22,642 bases of DNA from JBBRLA01 sp038231615 (GCA_038231615.1 JBBRLA010000048.1:1-22642), one strand, 5' to 3'; positions 6,828 to 14,698 are shown, counted from the first letter of the stretch. Numbers and translations are program-made. Notes: generated from the letters alone by a model not told the origin.

Positions 6828-8717
6828 CTAGCGCAGCGATCCTGGGAGTGTCAAGCGTCGCAGGTGTCGGTCGATCAGCGCCGGGTCGTAGCCGTGCGCG
6901 CGTACGATGTCCGGCCAGTCCTCGACAGATTGGCACAGGGGATTTTCGCGCAGAAGCTGGACCTTGAGGTAGGGGGCACCGGCTTTCAGGATCTCTCGCC
7001 AGCGATGCAAGGTCGGGTTCTCGTGACGGGCCCCCATCGGCACCAGCACGGCGCCGCGCAGCCCCCCCGCGGTGAGCCGCTCCTTCATCCCGACCTCGTA
7101 TTGCTGAATGATCTGGCCTTTGTCCGAAAGGAGCGCGATGTCGTTGCAGTAGTCCCCAAAGACCTGGCTGCGCAGGCAGCGCCGATGAAACCCGAGGAAG
7201 TAGCTCTGATGGTGGGACCTGATCTGGAGGCTTTCCGTGATGCCCCAGAAGTCGCAGTCCGTAGCTGCCATGCGATCCAGAAGGGGACGCAGGGGAGACA
7301 TCGGGCCATAAACGCTGTCGTTGGCGAAGAGCAGCGTGCCGCTGCCCAGGACCTGCGGATACACCAGCATCGCCGTTCGCCAACTCCCGAAATCGAGGCC
7401 GATGTTCTCCCTCTCGATGATGGCGGCGCAGTGGGGAGCGATCTTTTCGATGTCATCGGAGGCCAGATACGAAGCGGTCGTGACCAAGACGACGATGACG
7501 CCCGCCTCTCGAAGCGCGGACAGGTGGTGGATCACGTAGTCTTCGATGATTCCGTCCCGATCGAACTGCGCGAAGAGGCAGACGGTCTTTCCTTCCACCG
7601 ACAAGGTCAGGGGCTTGAGTTCGCGGTAGCGGCACCAGGATTGTCCGCACAGGAGCCTTGGGGTCGTCGCCGGAGTCGACGCTGAGTCCCGCGGAGGATC
7701 GAATCGGTCGAGCACGCGGCGCAGGTCGGCGCCCAGGTGGCCCCGTGCGCGCAGGGCGCCGTTGTACAGCCTGCCCAGCAGGACCGATGGCCCGATACCG
7801 GCGATCGGGTCCTTGGCGTCGAGGTGCGCGGCGACGAAGCGGAGCATGTGCAGGCTGCCCTCGCTGCGCTGCGTCCAGTCGATCAGGGCATCCACCCGCG
7901 CCTCGGGGCGGGGCGAGACCGGGGAGCGGCGCAACAGCTCCTCGATCCATTCAAGGCGCCGGGTCCATTCGAACTCAAGCTCCCGCAGGTAGGCCACGGG
8001 GGCCGGCCGTATGTGATGAAGAATCTCGACGAGGGACCGGCGATTTGACGCCGACGACTCGACCCCGAGGAGATTTCTGCCGTGCTGGCGATAGCGGACC
8101 AGCGCCTCGGGCAGGGCGACGATTCGCCCATACTGGGTGGCGCAAAGCGCGGTCCACAGGTCGTGGTGGAAACGAGGCTGAAGGCCCTGGAAGGGAAAGG
8201 GCAAGAGGCGCGGCAACAGGGACGCCCGGAACGCCAGGGTGCATCCTGTCACCGAGTTGCGCAGGATGATCTGAGGCAAGCTATAGTCCTTGACGTTTCG
8301 GCCCTCCAGCAGGAAGCAAGAAGGGTGAAGCTTTACCCCCTGCCCGTCGATAACCTCCAGGTCGGTGTGGCAGAGCATGACCTGGGGATCGGAAAGGACC
8401 GCGCGCTGCCGTTCGAGCTTCCGCGGCGTCCAGATGTCGTCCTGATCGCAGTAACAGACAAACTCCGCGTTCTTGGGCGCGTGGCGTAGGCCCTCCTCGA
8501 AGTTGTGGAAGACCCCCAGGCGCGACTGGTTCCGCCGGAACACGAAGCGGGAATCTTCGGCGCACAACGCGCGGATCTTCTCGCTCCATTCGATGGGGCT
8601 GGCGTCGTCCTGGACCAGGCACTGGAAGTCGCCGTCGGTCTGGGCGCGGATCGATTCGATCTGCATCCGCAGATATTCGAGATCAGGCTGATAGGTGCAT
8701 AAATCAATGAAGAACAC
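6828..8717 (-). CDS. two-domain glycosyltransferase: GT2 + RgpF-type rhamnan synthesis domain
   Basis: The 629-residue protein combines two glycosyltransferase modules. The N-terminal GT2 (GT-A) domain begins at once with FFIDLCTYQPDLEYLRMQIESI, has LVQDDAS (34-40) and the metal-binding DQDDIW (91-96), and runs to about residue 215. After a linker of about 160 residues, the C-terminal part (about 376-600) shows the RgpF hallmarks: ENIGLDFGSWR (437-447), ANDSVYGP (465-472), DFWGITES, HHQSYFLGF (502-510) and APYLKVQLLRENP (581-593). RgpF-type domains occur in rhamnan and rhamnose-containing polysaccharide synthesis. The start is GTG at 8717, immediately after an in-frame stop codon and without a clear Shine-Dalgarno. 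A 26-codon frame overlaps it upstream, and the true N-terminus might be there if one base is mis-sequenced. It is first in the minus-strand glycan operon. Confidence 0.88.
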   Translation of the reverse strand: MFFIDLCTYQPDLEYLRMQIESIRAQTDGDFQCLVQDDASPIEWSEKIRALCAEDSRFVFRRNQSRLGVFHNFEEGLRHAPKNAEFVCYCDQDDIWTPRKLERQRAVLSDPQVMLCHTDLEVIDGQGVKLHPSCFLLEGRNVKDYSLPQIILRNSVTGCTLAFRASLLPRLLPFPFQGLQPRFHHDLWTALCATQYGRIVALPEALVRYRQHGRNLLGVESSASNRRSLVEILHHIRPAPVAYLRELEFEWTRRLEWIEELLRRSPVSPRPEARVDALIDWTQRSEGSLHMLRFVAAHLDAKDPIAGIGPSVLLGRLYNGALRARGHLGADLRRVLDRFDPPRDSASTPATTPRLLCGQSWCRYRELKPLTLSVEGKTVCLFAQFDRDGIIEDYVIHHLSALREAGVIVVLVTTASYLASDDIEKIAPHCAAIIERENIGLDFGSWRTAMLVYPQVLGSGTLLFANDSVYGPMSPLRPLLDRMAATDCDFWGITESLQIRSHHQSYFLGFHRRCLRSQVFGDYCNDIALLSDKGQIIQQYEVGMKERLTAGGLRGAVLVPMGARHENPTLHRWREILKAGAPYLKVQLLRENPLCQSVEDWPDIVRAHGYDPALIDRHLRRLTLPGSLR

Positions 8718-8784
8718 GTTGCATCACCCGCGCGTCAGCTGGGTCCACGATGGTCTTCTTGACGTTGAATTCTCCGTAGGACAT
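8704..8784 (-). CDS. 26-codon leader frame or displaced N-terminus of the GT2-RgpF gene
   Basis: ATG at 8784 opens a frame encoding MSYGEFNVKKTIVDPADARV followed by MQRVLH, ending with TGA at 8706-8704. It overlaps the GTG start of the GT2-RgpF gene by 14 bases. A single-base slip near 8715 would join it as ...MQRV-FFIDLCTYQP, so it could be the real N-terminus of that enzyme. Otherwise it is a coupled leader peptide. A TATGCA hexamer lies 7 nt before its ATG. I do not recognise the peptide. Confidence that it is translated is modest. Confidence 0.35.
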   Translation of the reverse strand: MSYGEFNVKKTIVDPADARVMQRVLH

Positions 8785-8791
8785 GTTTAAA

Positions 8792-8820
8792 TGCATACTC
8801 GATCGTTTCTGCGAAGTCCA
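8792..8820 (-). promoter_or_regulatory. putative sigma70-type promoter of the glycan operon
   Basis: On the minus strand TGGACT (8820-8815) and TATGCA (8797-8792) are separated by 17 nt; each matches about four of six consensus positions. The -10 lies 7 nt before the ATG of the 26-codon frame, which predicts an almost leaderless transcript. This is the only promoter-like pair I found in the divergent region between 8717 and 8933. Confidence 0.35.
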
Positions 8821-8894
8821 GGAAGATGGGCGGTATCGGAAACCGCCGATTTATCCCGCCCCTCCATGGTCGATCCCCGCCGCATCTCATGGTA

Positions 8895-8936
8895 TAAACT
8901 TCTGCCATGTTCACTCTCATGCTCGTCCCATCATGA
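8895..8936 (+). promoter_or_regulatory. putative -10 and 9-codon leader frame before the YheT-like gene
   Basis: TATAAACT (8893-8900) contains a TAAACT hexamer that ends 6 nt before an ATG at 8907. That ATG opens a 9-codon frame (MFTLMLVPS) whose TGA (8934-8936) overlaps the hydrolase start codon as ATGA. The hydrolase itself has no clear Shine-Dalgarno, so translation could be coupled to the leader. No -35 is convincing. Confidence 0.28.
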
Positions 8937-9916
8937 CCCATCCGAACTTCACATCGCCCCGGTGGCTGCCCAATCGTCACCTGATGACGATCACCGCCAG
9001 CCTGGCTCGCGTTCAGCAGCGGCTGCCGCTTCGGCGTGAGCGATGGGAGCTGGCCGACGGCGACTTTCTCGACGTGGACCGTCTGGACGGTCCGACGCCC
9101 GAGGCGCCGCTGGTCCTCATCTGTCACGGGCTGGAGGGTTCGTCGCAGGCGGGCTACGTGCTTGGCGTGATGGCCCAGGCGCGCGCCAAGGGTCTGGCCG
9201 CCGCGGCGCTCAACTTCCGGGGTTGCTCGGGCGAACTGAATCGACTGCCGCGGTTCTATCATTCAGGCGAGACCGCCGATCTGAGCCTGGCCGTCGAGCG
9301 GCTCCTCGGCGAGTTCCCGCGCCGGCCGATCGCGCTTCTGGGCTTCTCCCTGGGCGGCAACGTGGTGGTGAAGTACCTCGGCGAGCGCGGCGCGGCGGCG
9401 CCGGACGGCGTGCGTGCGGCGGCGGCGATCTCGGTGCCCTTCGATCTGTCGGGATGCTGCGACGCCATCGACGGCCCCGGCCCCTGGGCGTGGGTTTACC
9501 GCGAGCGCTTCCTGCGCAAACTGCGCCCGAAGGCCCTGGCGAAGGCGCGGCGCTTCCCCGGGCTGATCGACGTGGCCCGCTTGCAAGCGGCCCGGCGCCT
9601 GCGTGACTTTGACGACTCGGTCACCGCGCCCCTGCACGGCTTCGCGGACGCTGCGGATTATTACGCGCGATCGAGTTCGGGCCCGATGCTTCCATCGGTA
9701 AAGCGCCCGCTCCTCTTGATCTCCGCGGAGGATGACCCCTTCGTACCCGGCGCCACCCTGCCGGTTGCGGCGATGCGCCAGAATCCGCACGTGACAGCGC
9801 TTGTGTCGGCGGATGGCGGTCACGTGGGCTTTCTCGCCGGACCTCCCTGGTCTCTCCGTCGCTGGGCCGAGGAGCGGGCGGCGGAGTTCATAGCCCTGCA
9901 CCTGGCCGCCGGCTGA
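8933..9916 (+). CDS. alpha/beta hydrolase, YheT/EMB8 type
   Basis: This is a predicted serine hydrolase of the YheT-like carboxylesterase group, cytoplasmic, with an unknown physiological ester substrate. The 327-residue protein begins with PRWLPNRHLMTI, the usual YheT start (FxxPxWLxNxHxQT-like). HGLEGSS (65-71) forms the oxyanion-hole turn, the nucleophile elbow is GFSLGGN (Ser139), and an acidic residue in SAEDDPF (Asp267 or Asp268) and His297 in GGHVGF complete the triad. The start at 8933 was chosen because the family alignment begins there; the frame remains open to 8783, but that part does not look like protein of this family. It is divergent from the glycan operon and 37 nt ahead of the dehydrogenase gene, which has its own -10-like hexamer. 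Confidence 0.87.
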   Translation: MTHPNFTSPRWLPNRHLMTITASLARVQQRLPLRRERWELADGDFLDVDRLDGPTPEAPLVLICHGLEGSSQAGYVLGVMAQARAKGLAAAALNFRGCSGELNRLPRFYHSGETADLSLAVERLLGEFPRRPIALLGFSLGGNVVVKYLGERGAAAPDGVRAAAAISVPFDLSGCCDAIDGPGPWAWVYRERFLRKLRPKALAKARRFPGLIDVARLQAARRLRDFDDSVTAPLHGFADAADYYARSSSGPMLPSVKRPLLLISAEDDPFVPGATLPVAAMRQNPHVTALVSADGGHVGFLAGPPWSLRRWAEERAAEFIALHLAAG

Positions 9917-9937
9917 CCCGCCCACGCGCCCATTTGT

Positions 9938-9943
9938 TATGCT
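9938..9943 (+). promoter_or_regulatory. putative -10 element of the dehydrogenase gene
   Basis: TATGCT ends 10 nt before the ATG at 9954, the same distance seen at truC and at the gene starting at 22352. It also contains the alternative upstream ATG (9939), which argues for the start at 9954. A CTGACC sequence upstream is a poor -35 with a 19-nt spacer. Confidence 0.35.
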
Positions 9944-9953
9944 AAGATGGGTC

Positions 9954-11198
9954 ATGCCCACCCTGCGCGATCCTCTCCGCAGCTCCACAAGGTCAACCAA
10001 ACAGCTGGCTCTGCTGGCGGTCCTTTGCCCCCTCGCCCTCTACATGATGATCCACCCCCCGCTGGGCCCGTGGCGCGCCCCAGCGGAGGGGACCGAACTT
10101 TCGCCGCGCGGATCCCGCGGCCCGGCCCTCATGAACGACGAGAAGGTCCGGCAGCACCTGCATGTCCCGCCGGGCTTCCACGTCAACCTCTACGCCACGG
10201 GGCCACAGGGGGCCCGCATGCTGCTGCCCCTGGCCACCGGCGACCTGCTGCTGTCCAACCCCGCGGCGCGCTCGATCCTGGTGCTCGGCGCGGACCGCGA
10301 CCACGACGGCAAGGCCGACGGGGTGCGCCCGCTCATGGAGGGTCTGAACGGGCCGCACGGCATCGACTTGCACGAGGGCCTGCTCTACGTCGCCGAGTCC
10401 ACCGCCGTCTTCCGCGTGCCCTTGGATGTGAAAAGCGGCCAGGTCCAGGCAGAAAAGAAGCAATATATTGTGCAGAAGATCCCCACCGGCGGCCACTGGA
10501 CGCGCAGCCTGCGCATCGGTCCCGACAACAAGCTCTATCTGTCGGTCGGTTCAAGCTGCAACGTGTGCCTGGAGAAGGACCCTCGCCGCGCCGCCATCCT
10601 GCGCTTCAACCTGGATGGCAGCGGCGAGGAACTCTTCGCCACCGGGCTGCGCAACTCCGTGGGGCTGGTCTTTCAACCGGGCACCGGCAAGCTCTACGCC
10701 ACCGACAACGGTCGCGACCTGCTGGGCGATGACTTCCCGCCCTGCGAGCTGAACCTCATCGAGCAGGGGCAGTTCTATGGCTGGCCCTACGCCAACGGCG
10801 ACCGGGTGCCGGACCCGGACTTTGGCAAGCAGCCGCAGGCCGCGGCCAAGATCCTCGCCACGCGCCCCCCGGTCTTCTCTTTTCGGGCACACAACGCCCC
10901 CTTGGGCCTGAGCTTCCTCGCCGGGGCCAGACTGCCCGCGGGCTGGCACGGGCGCGGAGAAGACATGGCGCTGGTGGCCCTGCATGGGTCGTGGAACCGT
11001 TCGCGCAAGGATGGTTACAAGGTGGTGCTGCTGCGTTTCCTGCCCACGGGGATCACCGCGGAGGACTTCTTGTGGGGCTTCCTGAGTGATGCAGATCAGC
11101 AGGTCATCGGGCGGCCGGTGGACGTCGCGGTGGGGGCCGATGGCGGCATCTACATCTCGGACGACATGACGGGATCAATTTATCGGGTGGGGATCTAA
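9954..11198 (+). CDS. PQQ-dependent sugar (sorbosone/aldose) dehydrogenase-like protein, membrane-anchored
   Basis: The 414-residue protein resembles soluble-glucose-dehydrogenase/L-sorbosone-dehydrogenase beta-propellers, which oxidise aldose sugars or their aldehydes with PQQ outside the cytoplasm. A hydrophobic segment near the N-terminus (QLALLAVLCPLALYMMI) should act as a signal anchor. The family signatures are present: GGHWTRSLRIGPDNKLYLSVG carries the probable catalytic His181, GLRNSVGLVF carries Arg233, and ELNLIEQGQFYGWPYANGD follows. A CNVC pair (Cys202, Cys205) is in the position where sorbosone-type members often have cysteines. Start 9954 is preferred over 9939, because the latter lies inside a -10-like hexamer. 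It precedes the DUF1552/DUF1592 pair by 200 nt on the same strand. The propeller class is well supported; PQQ use and substrate are inferred. Confidence 0.83.
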   Translation: MPTLRDPLRSSTRSTKQLALLAVLCPLALYMMIHPPLGPWRAPAEGTELSPRGSRGPALMNDEKVRQHLHVPPGFHVNLYATGPQGARMLLPLATGDLLLSNPAARSILVLGADRDHDGKADGVRPLMEGLNGPHGIDLHEGLLYVAESTAVFRVPLDVKSGQVQAEKKQYIVQKIPTGGHWTRSLRIGPDNKLYLSVGSSCNVCLEKDPRRAAILRFNLDGSGEELFATGLRNSVGLVFQPGTGKLYATDNGRDLLGDDFPPCELNLIEQGQFYGWPYANGDRVPDPDFGKQPQAAAKILATRPPVFSFRAHNAPLGLSFLAGARLPAGWHGRGEDMALVALHGSWNRSRKDGYKVVLLRFLPTGITAEDFLWGFLSDADQQVIGRPVDVAVGADGGIYISDDMTGSIYRVGI

Positions 11199-11253
11199 CC
11201 ACAGACTCTTTGAGCCTGGATCAAATGCATGCGCACCTGAAGACGGTCGTCTC

Positions 11254-11275
11254 CCTCGCCCGCTTGCGGGAGAGG
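11254..11275. repeat. REP-like palindrome in the dehydrogenase-DUF1552 gap
   Basis: CCTCGCCCGC (11254-11263) pairs with GCGGGAGAGG (11266-11275) across a two-base TT loop, with a single G-A mismatch. The core CCCGCTTGCGGGAGAGG is the type of intergenic palindrome scattered through many proteobacterial genomes. A second small inverted pair, GCCGGC at 11275-11280 and 11290-11295, follows. It lies in a 200-nt gap with no other recognisable content except the Shine-Dalgarno of the next gene. It may also slow or end transcription from the dehydrogenase gene. Confidence 0.5.
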
Positions 11276-11398
11276 CCGGCACCGCCCCCGCCGGCTGGGC
11301 TCAGCGGCCCGACCACCGTCAGCGAAACTCATGCCAAAAACCCGTGACCCGATCCGCCGCTCCCCGCCCTCCCTTCTTCAACAGGAGAACCATCCGAC

Positions 11399-12661
11399 AT
11401 GAACCGCCGGCAATTCGCCACCAGCCTGGGCGCCTCCCTGATCCTGGCCCCCTTTATCAACTTTCTAAATGGCACCTCCAGGGCCGACTCCAAGAAGGGC
11501 GCCAAGCGACTCATCGTCTTCTTCTGCCCCAACGGTACGGTCCACAAGTTCTGGCGCCCCAGCGGCACCGAGACCAGCTTTATTTTCCCCGCGGCCTCGG
11601 TGCTGGAGCCCCTGACCCCGCACCAGAAGGACGTCATTGTCCTGGAGGGCATCGACTTCATCGGCGTCAACAACCACGAGGCTGGCATGCACAACATGCT
11701 GACCGCCGGCGGCGACGTGAACAGCATCGGCAAGGGGGCTTCGGTGGATCAGTTCGTCGCCTCCGCCCTGGGCCAGACCACCCGCTTTCCCTCCCTGGAG
11801 TTCGGCGTCGAGACCAGCGCCTGGGGCGGCAACGTCCAGACCCGCATGAGCTATTCCGCTCCCGGGTCCTTCGTCACCCCGGAAGACAACCCGGTCGCCG
11901 CCTTCAACCGCCTCTTCGCCGCCGGGGACGCCGACGCCGCCAGGCTCCTGCGACGCCGCAAGAGCACCCTGGACCTGATCCGCGCCGAGATCGCCGACCT
12001 GGAAACGCGCCTCGGCAGCCAGGAACGCCAGAAGCTGGATCAGCACCTGGACGCCCTGCGCCGCACCGAGCAGGGACTGGGGGTCACCGCCGGCTGCACC
12101 CCCCCCGCCGCGCCCATGGCCCTTGACAACTATGATCACCATAACTTTCCCACCATTGGCAAGTCCCACATGGATCTTTTGGTCACCGCCCTGTCCTGCG
12201 ACATGACTCGGGTGGCCTCGATCCAGTATTCCCACACCGTGGGTCCCCACGTCTTTTCCTGGGTCGGTCAAAGTCAGGGCCACCACGACCTGTCCCACAT
12301 CGACGACTCCAACACCGCCGGGGTCGCCAACTTCATCAAGTGCGAGAACTGGTACGCCCAACAGTTCGCCTACCTGCTGAGCCGCCTGAAGGCCACCCCC
12401 GAACTCGCGGGAGGCACCCTCTTCGACAACACGCTGGTGGTGTGGGCCAAGGAGCTGGGCGACAGCCGCCTGCACACCTGCCAGTCCGTCCCGTGGGTTC
12501 TGGCCGGCGGCGGCGGCTACTTCCGCACCGGCCGTTACCTCAAGTACCAGGGCGCCCCCCACCAGCAGCTCCTCACCTCCGTCTGCCAGGCGGTGGGCAT
12601 GACCAACGACCGCTTCGGCGACGCCACCCGGGGCACTGGGCCGCTGCCGGGGCTGGTGTAG
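11399..12661 (+). CDS. DUF1552 family exported protein (Tat signal)
   Basis: The 420-residue protein opens with a twin-arginine type signal (MNRRQFATSLGASLILAPF), followed by KRLIVFFCPNGTVHKFWRP, GIDFIGVNNHEAGMHNML and HHDLSHIDD, all typical of DUF1552. A coiled-coil-like stretch (about 185-225) precedes the C-terminal alpha/beta portion with VVWAKELGDSRLHT. The family is of unknown biochemical function; the fold resembles the sulfatase-like DUF1501 proteins that also occur next to DUF1592-class proteins. Tat export suggests that it folds, possibly with a metal, before leaving the cytoplasm. The start at 11399 has a strong AGGAG site. The DUF1592 gene follows 75 nt later, an association seen widely in Myxococcota and Planctomycetota. 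Family call firm, function unknown. Confidence 0.92.
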   Translation: MNRRQFATSLGASLILAPFINFLNGTSRADSKKGAKRLIVFFCPNGTVHKFWRPSGTETSFIFPAASVLEPLTPHQKDVIVLEGIDFIGVNNHEAGMHNMLTAGGDVNSIGKGASVDQFVASALGQTTRFPSLEFGVETSAWGGNVQTRMSYSAPGSFVTPEDNPVAAFNRLFAAGDADAARLLRRRKSTLDLIRAEIADLETRLGSQERQKLDQHLDALRRTEQGLGVTAGCTPPAAPMALDNYDHHNFPTIGKSHMDLLVTALSCDMTRVASIQYSHTVGPHVFSWVGQSQGHHDLSHIDDSNTAGVANFIKCENWYAQQFAYLLSRLKATPELAGGTLFDNTLVVWAKELGDSRLHTCQSVPWVLAGGGGYFRTGRYLKYQGAPHQQLLTSVCQAVGMTNDRFGDATRGTGPLPGLV

Positions 12662-12736
12662 CCGCCCATGAGCCAGACAATGAAAACGGCAACGGCAACG
12701 AAAACGACGACGACAAAGGTCACAAGGAAGAAGTCC

Positions 12737-14698
12737 ATGCGCGCATTCCCCTGGCTCTTCTCCGTGGTCTTCTGGGCCCTGGCCGGCCTGCTCCCCGGCT
12801 GCTCCGGCGACGGCAGCGACAACCCCGACGGCGGCGGCGTAAACCAGCCCGGCGCGACCATCCTGCCCAGCGACCGCATCCTGCGCCGCCTGACCCGCTT
12901 CGAGTATGATAACACGATCAGCGATCTTCTGCACATCTCCTCGACCTACGGACAGGGCCTGCCGCCGGACGATGTGCTCAACGTCTTCGACAACAACGCC
13001 GGTGCCCTGCGCATCGGGGCGCTCTTGGCCGACAAGCTCCAGACCGCCGCCGAGGCCATCGCCGAGGACGCCGGCAAGGACCTGACCCAAGTGCTGCCCT
13101 GCCCCCCCGCGCAAAGCGGCTGCGCGGCGCAGTTCATCGCCACCTTCGGCAAGCGCGCCATGCGGCGCCCGCTGACCGACGCCGAGGCCGCGCGCTACGC
13201 CAACCTGCATGCCACCGTGGCGGCGACCGACGGCTTCGCCGAGGGCATAAAAGCCGTCATCGTCACCCTGCTTCAGTCGCCGCACTTTCTGTACCGCGCC
13301 GAGTTGGGCACCCCGGCGGGCGGCGTCTACCAGCTGACCCCCTACGAGATCGCCACCGAGCTGTCCTACTTCCTGCTCGGCTCCATGCCCGACGACGAAC
13401 TCTTCGCCAAGGCCGACTCCGGCGCTCTGTCCGCCGCCGACGAGATCGCCACCCAGGCCAAGCGGCTCCTCATGTCGCCCAAAAGCCGGCCGCTGCTCGA
13501 TCACTTCGTTCAGCAGTGGCTCTTCCTGGATCGCCTGGCAGAGGCCCCCAAGGACAGCGTGCTCTTCGCCGACTTCACCCCCGCCATCCGCGCCGGCATG
13601 CGCCAAGAGACCAGCGAACTTTTCGACCACGTCATCCGCTCGGGCAGCGGCAAGCTCCCCGAACTCTTCACCGCCGGCTACTCCTACATGCCCGACGCCC
13701 TGGCGCAATTCTACGGCCTGGCGATTTCTGGCGAAACGCCCAACGCCGCCGGCCTGCGCAAGACCCTGCTCCCCGCGAGTTCCCGCGGCGGCATCCTGAC
13801 CCACGGCAGCATCCTTGCCACCCAGGCCAAGAACAACTCCGCCTCGCCGATCCTCCGCGGCAAGCTGGTGCGCGAGCGCCTTTTGTGTCAGCCCCTGCCG
13901 CCGCCCCCCCCCGGCCTGAACGTGCAGCTCCCGCCGGTGGACCCGAACCAGACCAACCGCGTGCGCTTCAGCGCCCACGATCAGAACCCGGCCTGCGCCT
14001 CGTGCCACCACCTGATGGACCCCATCGGCTTCGGCTTCGAGCGCTTCGACGCCGTCGGCCACTACCGTACCACAGAGGCCGGGCAGGACATCGACGCGCA
14101 CGGCGAGATCCAGAGTTCGCCCAACACCTCGGGCACCTTCGACGGCGTGGTGGACCTGCAAGCCAAGCTGGCGCAAAGCCCCGACGTCCGCGACTGCTTC
14201 GCCCTGCAGTGGTTCCGCTTCGCCTACGGCATCGAGGGCGATGACACCACCGCCGCCATGGTGCAGAAGGTGACCGAGGCCTTTCAGGGCAACGACTCGG
14301 CAGTGCAGGCGCTGGTCCTTTCGCTGGTCGGGGCGGAGCGATTCACCCTGCGGGCCGCCGACCCCGACCTCCCCGCGGGCACGCCGCCGCCAGAACCAAA
14401 GATGGACCCGCCGGACCTGATGTCGCCGCCGCCGCCCCCCCCGGTCGGGATGTACGATGCCCAGCTCACGGTCAGCTCCGACTGGGCCCAGGGCTACTGC
14501 GCCGACGTCCTGGTCAAGAACACCGGCACCCTCCCTGGCGACTGGAGCGTGACGCTGGCCATCAAGGGGACGATCAACAACCTGTGGAACGCCAAGTCGG
14601 CCCCCGCTGGCGACAAGATCAACTTCACCGGGGTGGACTACAACCATCACCTTTCCCCCGGCGCCTCGGCATCCTTCGGATTCTGCGCCAACAAGTAG
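12737..14698 (+). CDS. DUF1592-class c-heme lipoprotein fused to a C-terminal CBM2 module
   Basis: I place the start at ATG 12737, where AAGGAAG gives a Shine-Dalgarno and the product begins as a lipoprotein (MRAFPWLFSVVFWALAGLLPGC, lipobox Cys22). An upstream in-frame ATG at 12668 would add 23 low-complexity residues. The 653-residue protein then shows the DUF1587 (ILRRLTRFEYDNTISDLL), DUF1595 (FGKRAMRRPLTDAEAARY), DUF1592 (LTPYEIATELSYFL), DUF1588 (RGGILTHGSILATQAK) and DUF1585 blocks in order. A CxxCH heme-binding motif CASCHH (Cys420, Cys423, His424) is followed by MDPIGFGFERFD. A proline-rich linker (about 540-571) leads to an 82-residue C-terminal module (572-653) that matches CBM2: DWAQGY (Trp583), NTG...DWSV (Trp603), LWNAK (Trp617) and SPGASASFGF. 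It is likely an outer-membrane or periplasmic lipoprotein that binds polysaccharide and carries electrons. Confidence 0.88.
   Translation: MRAFPWLFSVVFWALAGLLPGCSGDGSDNPDGGGVNQPGATILPSDRILRRLTRFEYDNTISDLLHISSTYGQGLPPDDVLNVFDNNAGALRIGALLADKLQTAAEAIAEDAGKDLTQVLPCPPAQSGCAAQFIATFGKRAMRRPLTDAEAARYANLHATVAATDGFAEGIKAVIVTLLQSPHFLYRAELGTPAGGVYQLTPYEIATELSYFLLGSMPDDELFAKADSGALSAADEIATQAKRLLMSPKSRPLLDHFVQQWLFLDRLAEAPKDSVLFADFTPAIRAGMRQETSELFDHVIRSGSGKLPELFTAGYSYMPDALAQFYGLAISGETPNAAGLRKTLLPASSRGGILTHGSILATQAKNNSASPILRGKLVRERLLCQPLPPPPPGLNVQLPPVDPNQTNRVRFSAHDQNPACASCHHLMDPIGFGFERFDAVGHYRTTEAGQDIDAHGEIQSSPNTSGTFDGVVDLQAKLAQSPDVRDCFALQWFRFAYGIEGDDTTAAMVQKVTEAFQGNDSAVQALVLSLVGAERFTLRAADPDLPAGTPPPEPKMDPPDLMSPPPPPPVGMYDAQLTVSSDWAQGYCADVLVKNTGTLPGDWSVTLAIKGTINNLWNAKSAPAGDKINFTGVDYNHHLSPGASASFGFCANK

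Noticed and set aside
6802..7383. N-terminal extension of the methyltransferase frame by 194 codons
   Set aside because: It overlaps the RgpF domain of the upstream gene and has no protein-like pattern; ATG 6801 fits the domain start.
9939..9953. Upstream ATG (9939) as start of the dehydrogenase gene
   Set aside because: It lies inside the TATGCT -10-like hexamer and adds only five residues; ATG 9954 fits better.
12668..12736. Upstream ATG (12668) as start of the DUF1592-CBM2 gene
   Set aside because: It would add a Thr/Lys low-complexity leader before the lipoprotein signal; a Shine-Dalgarno precedes ATG 12737.
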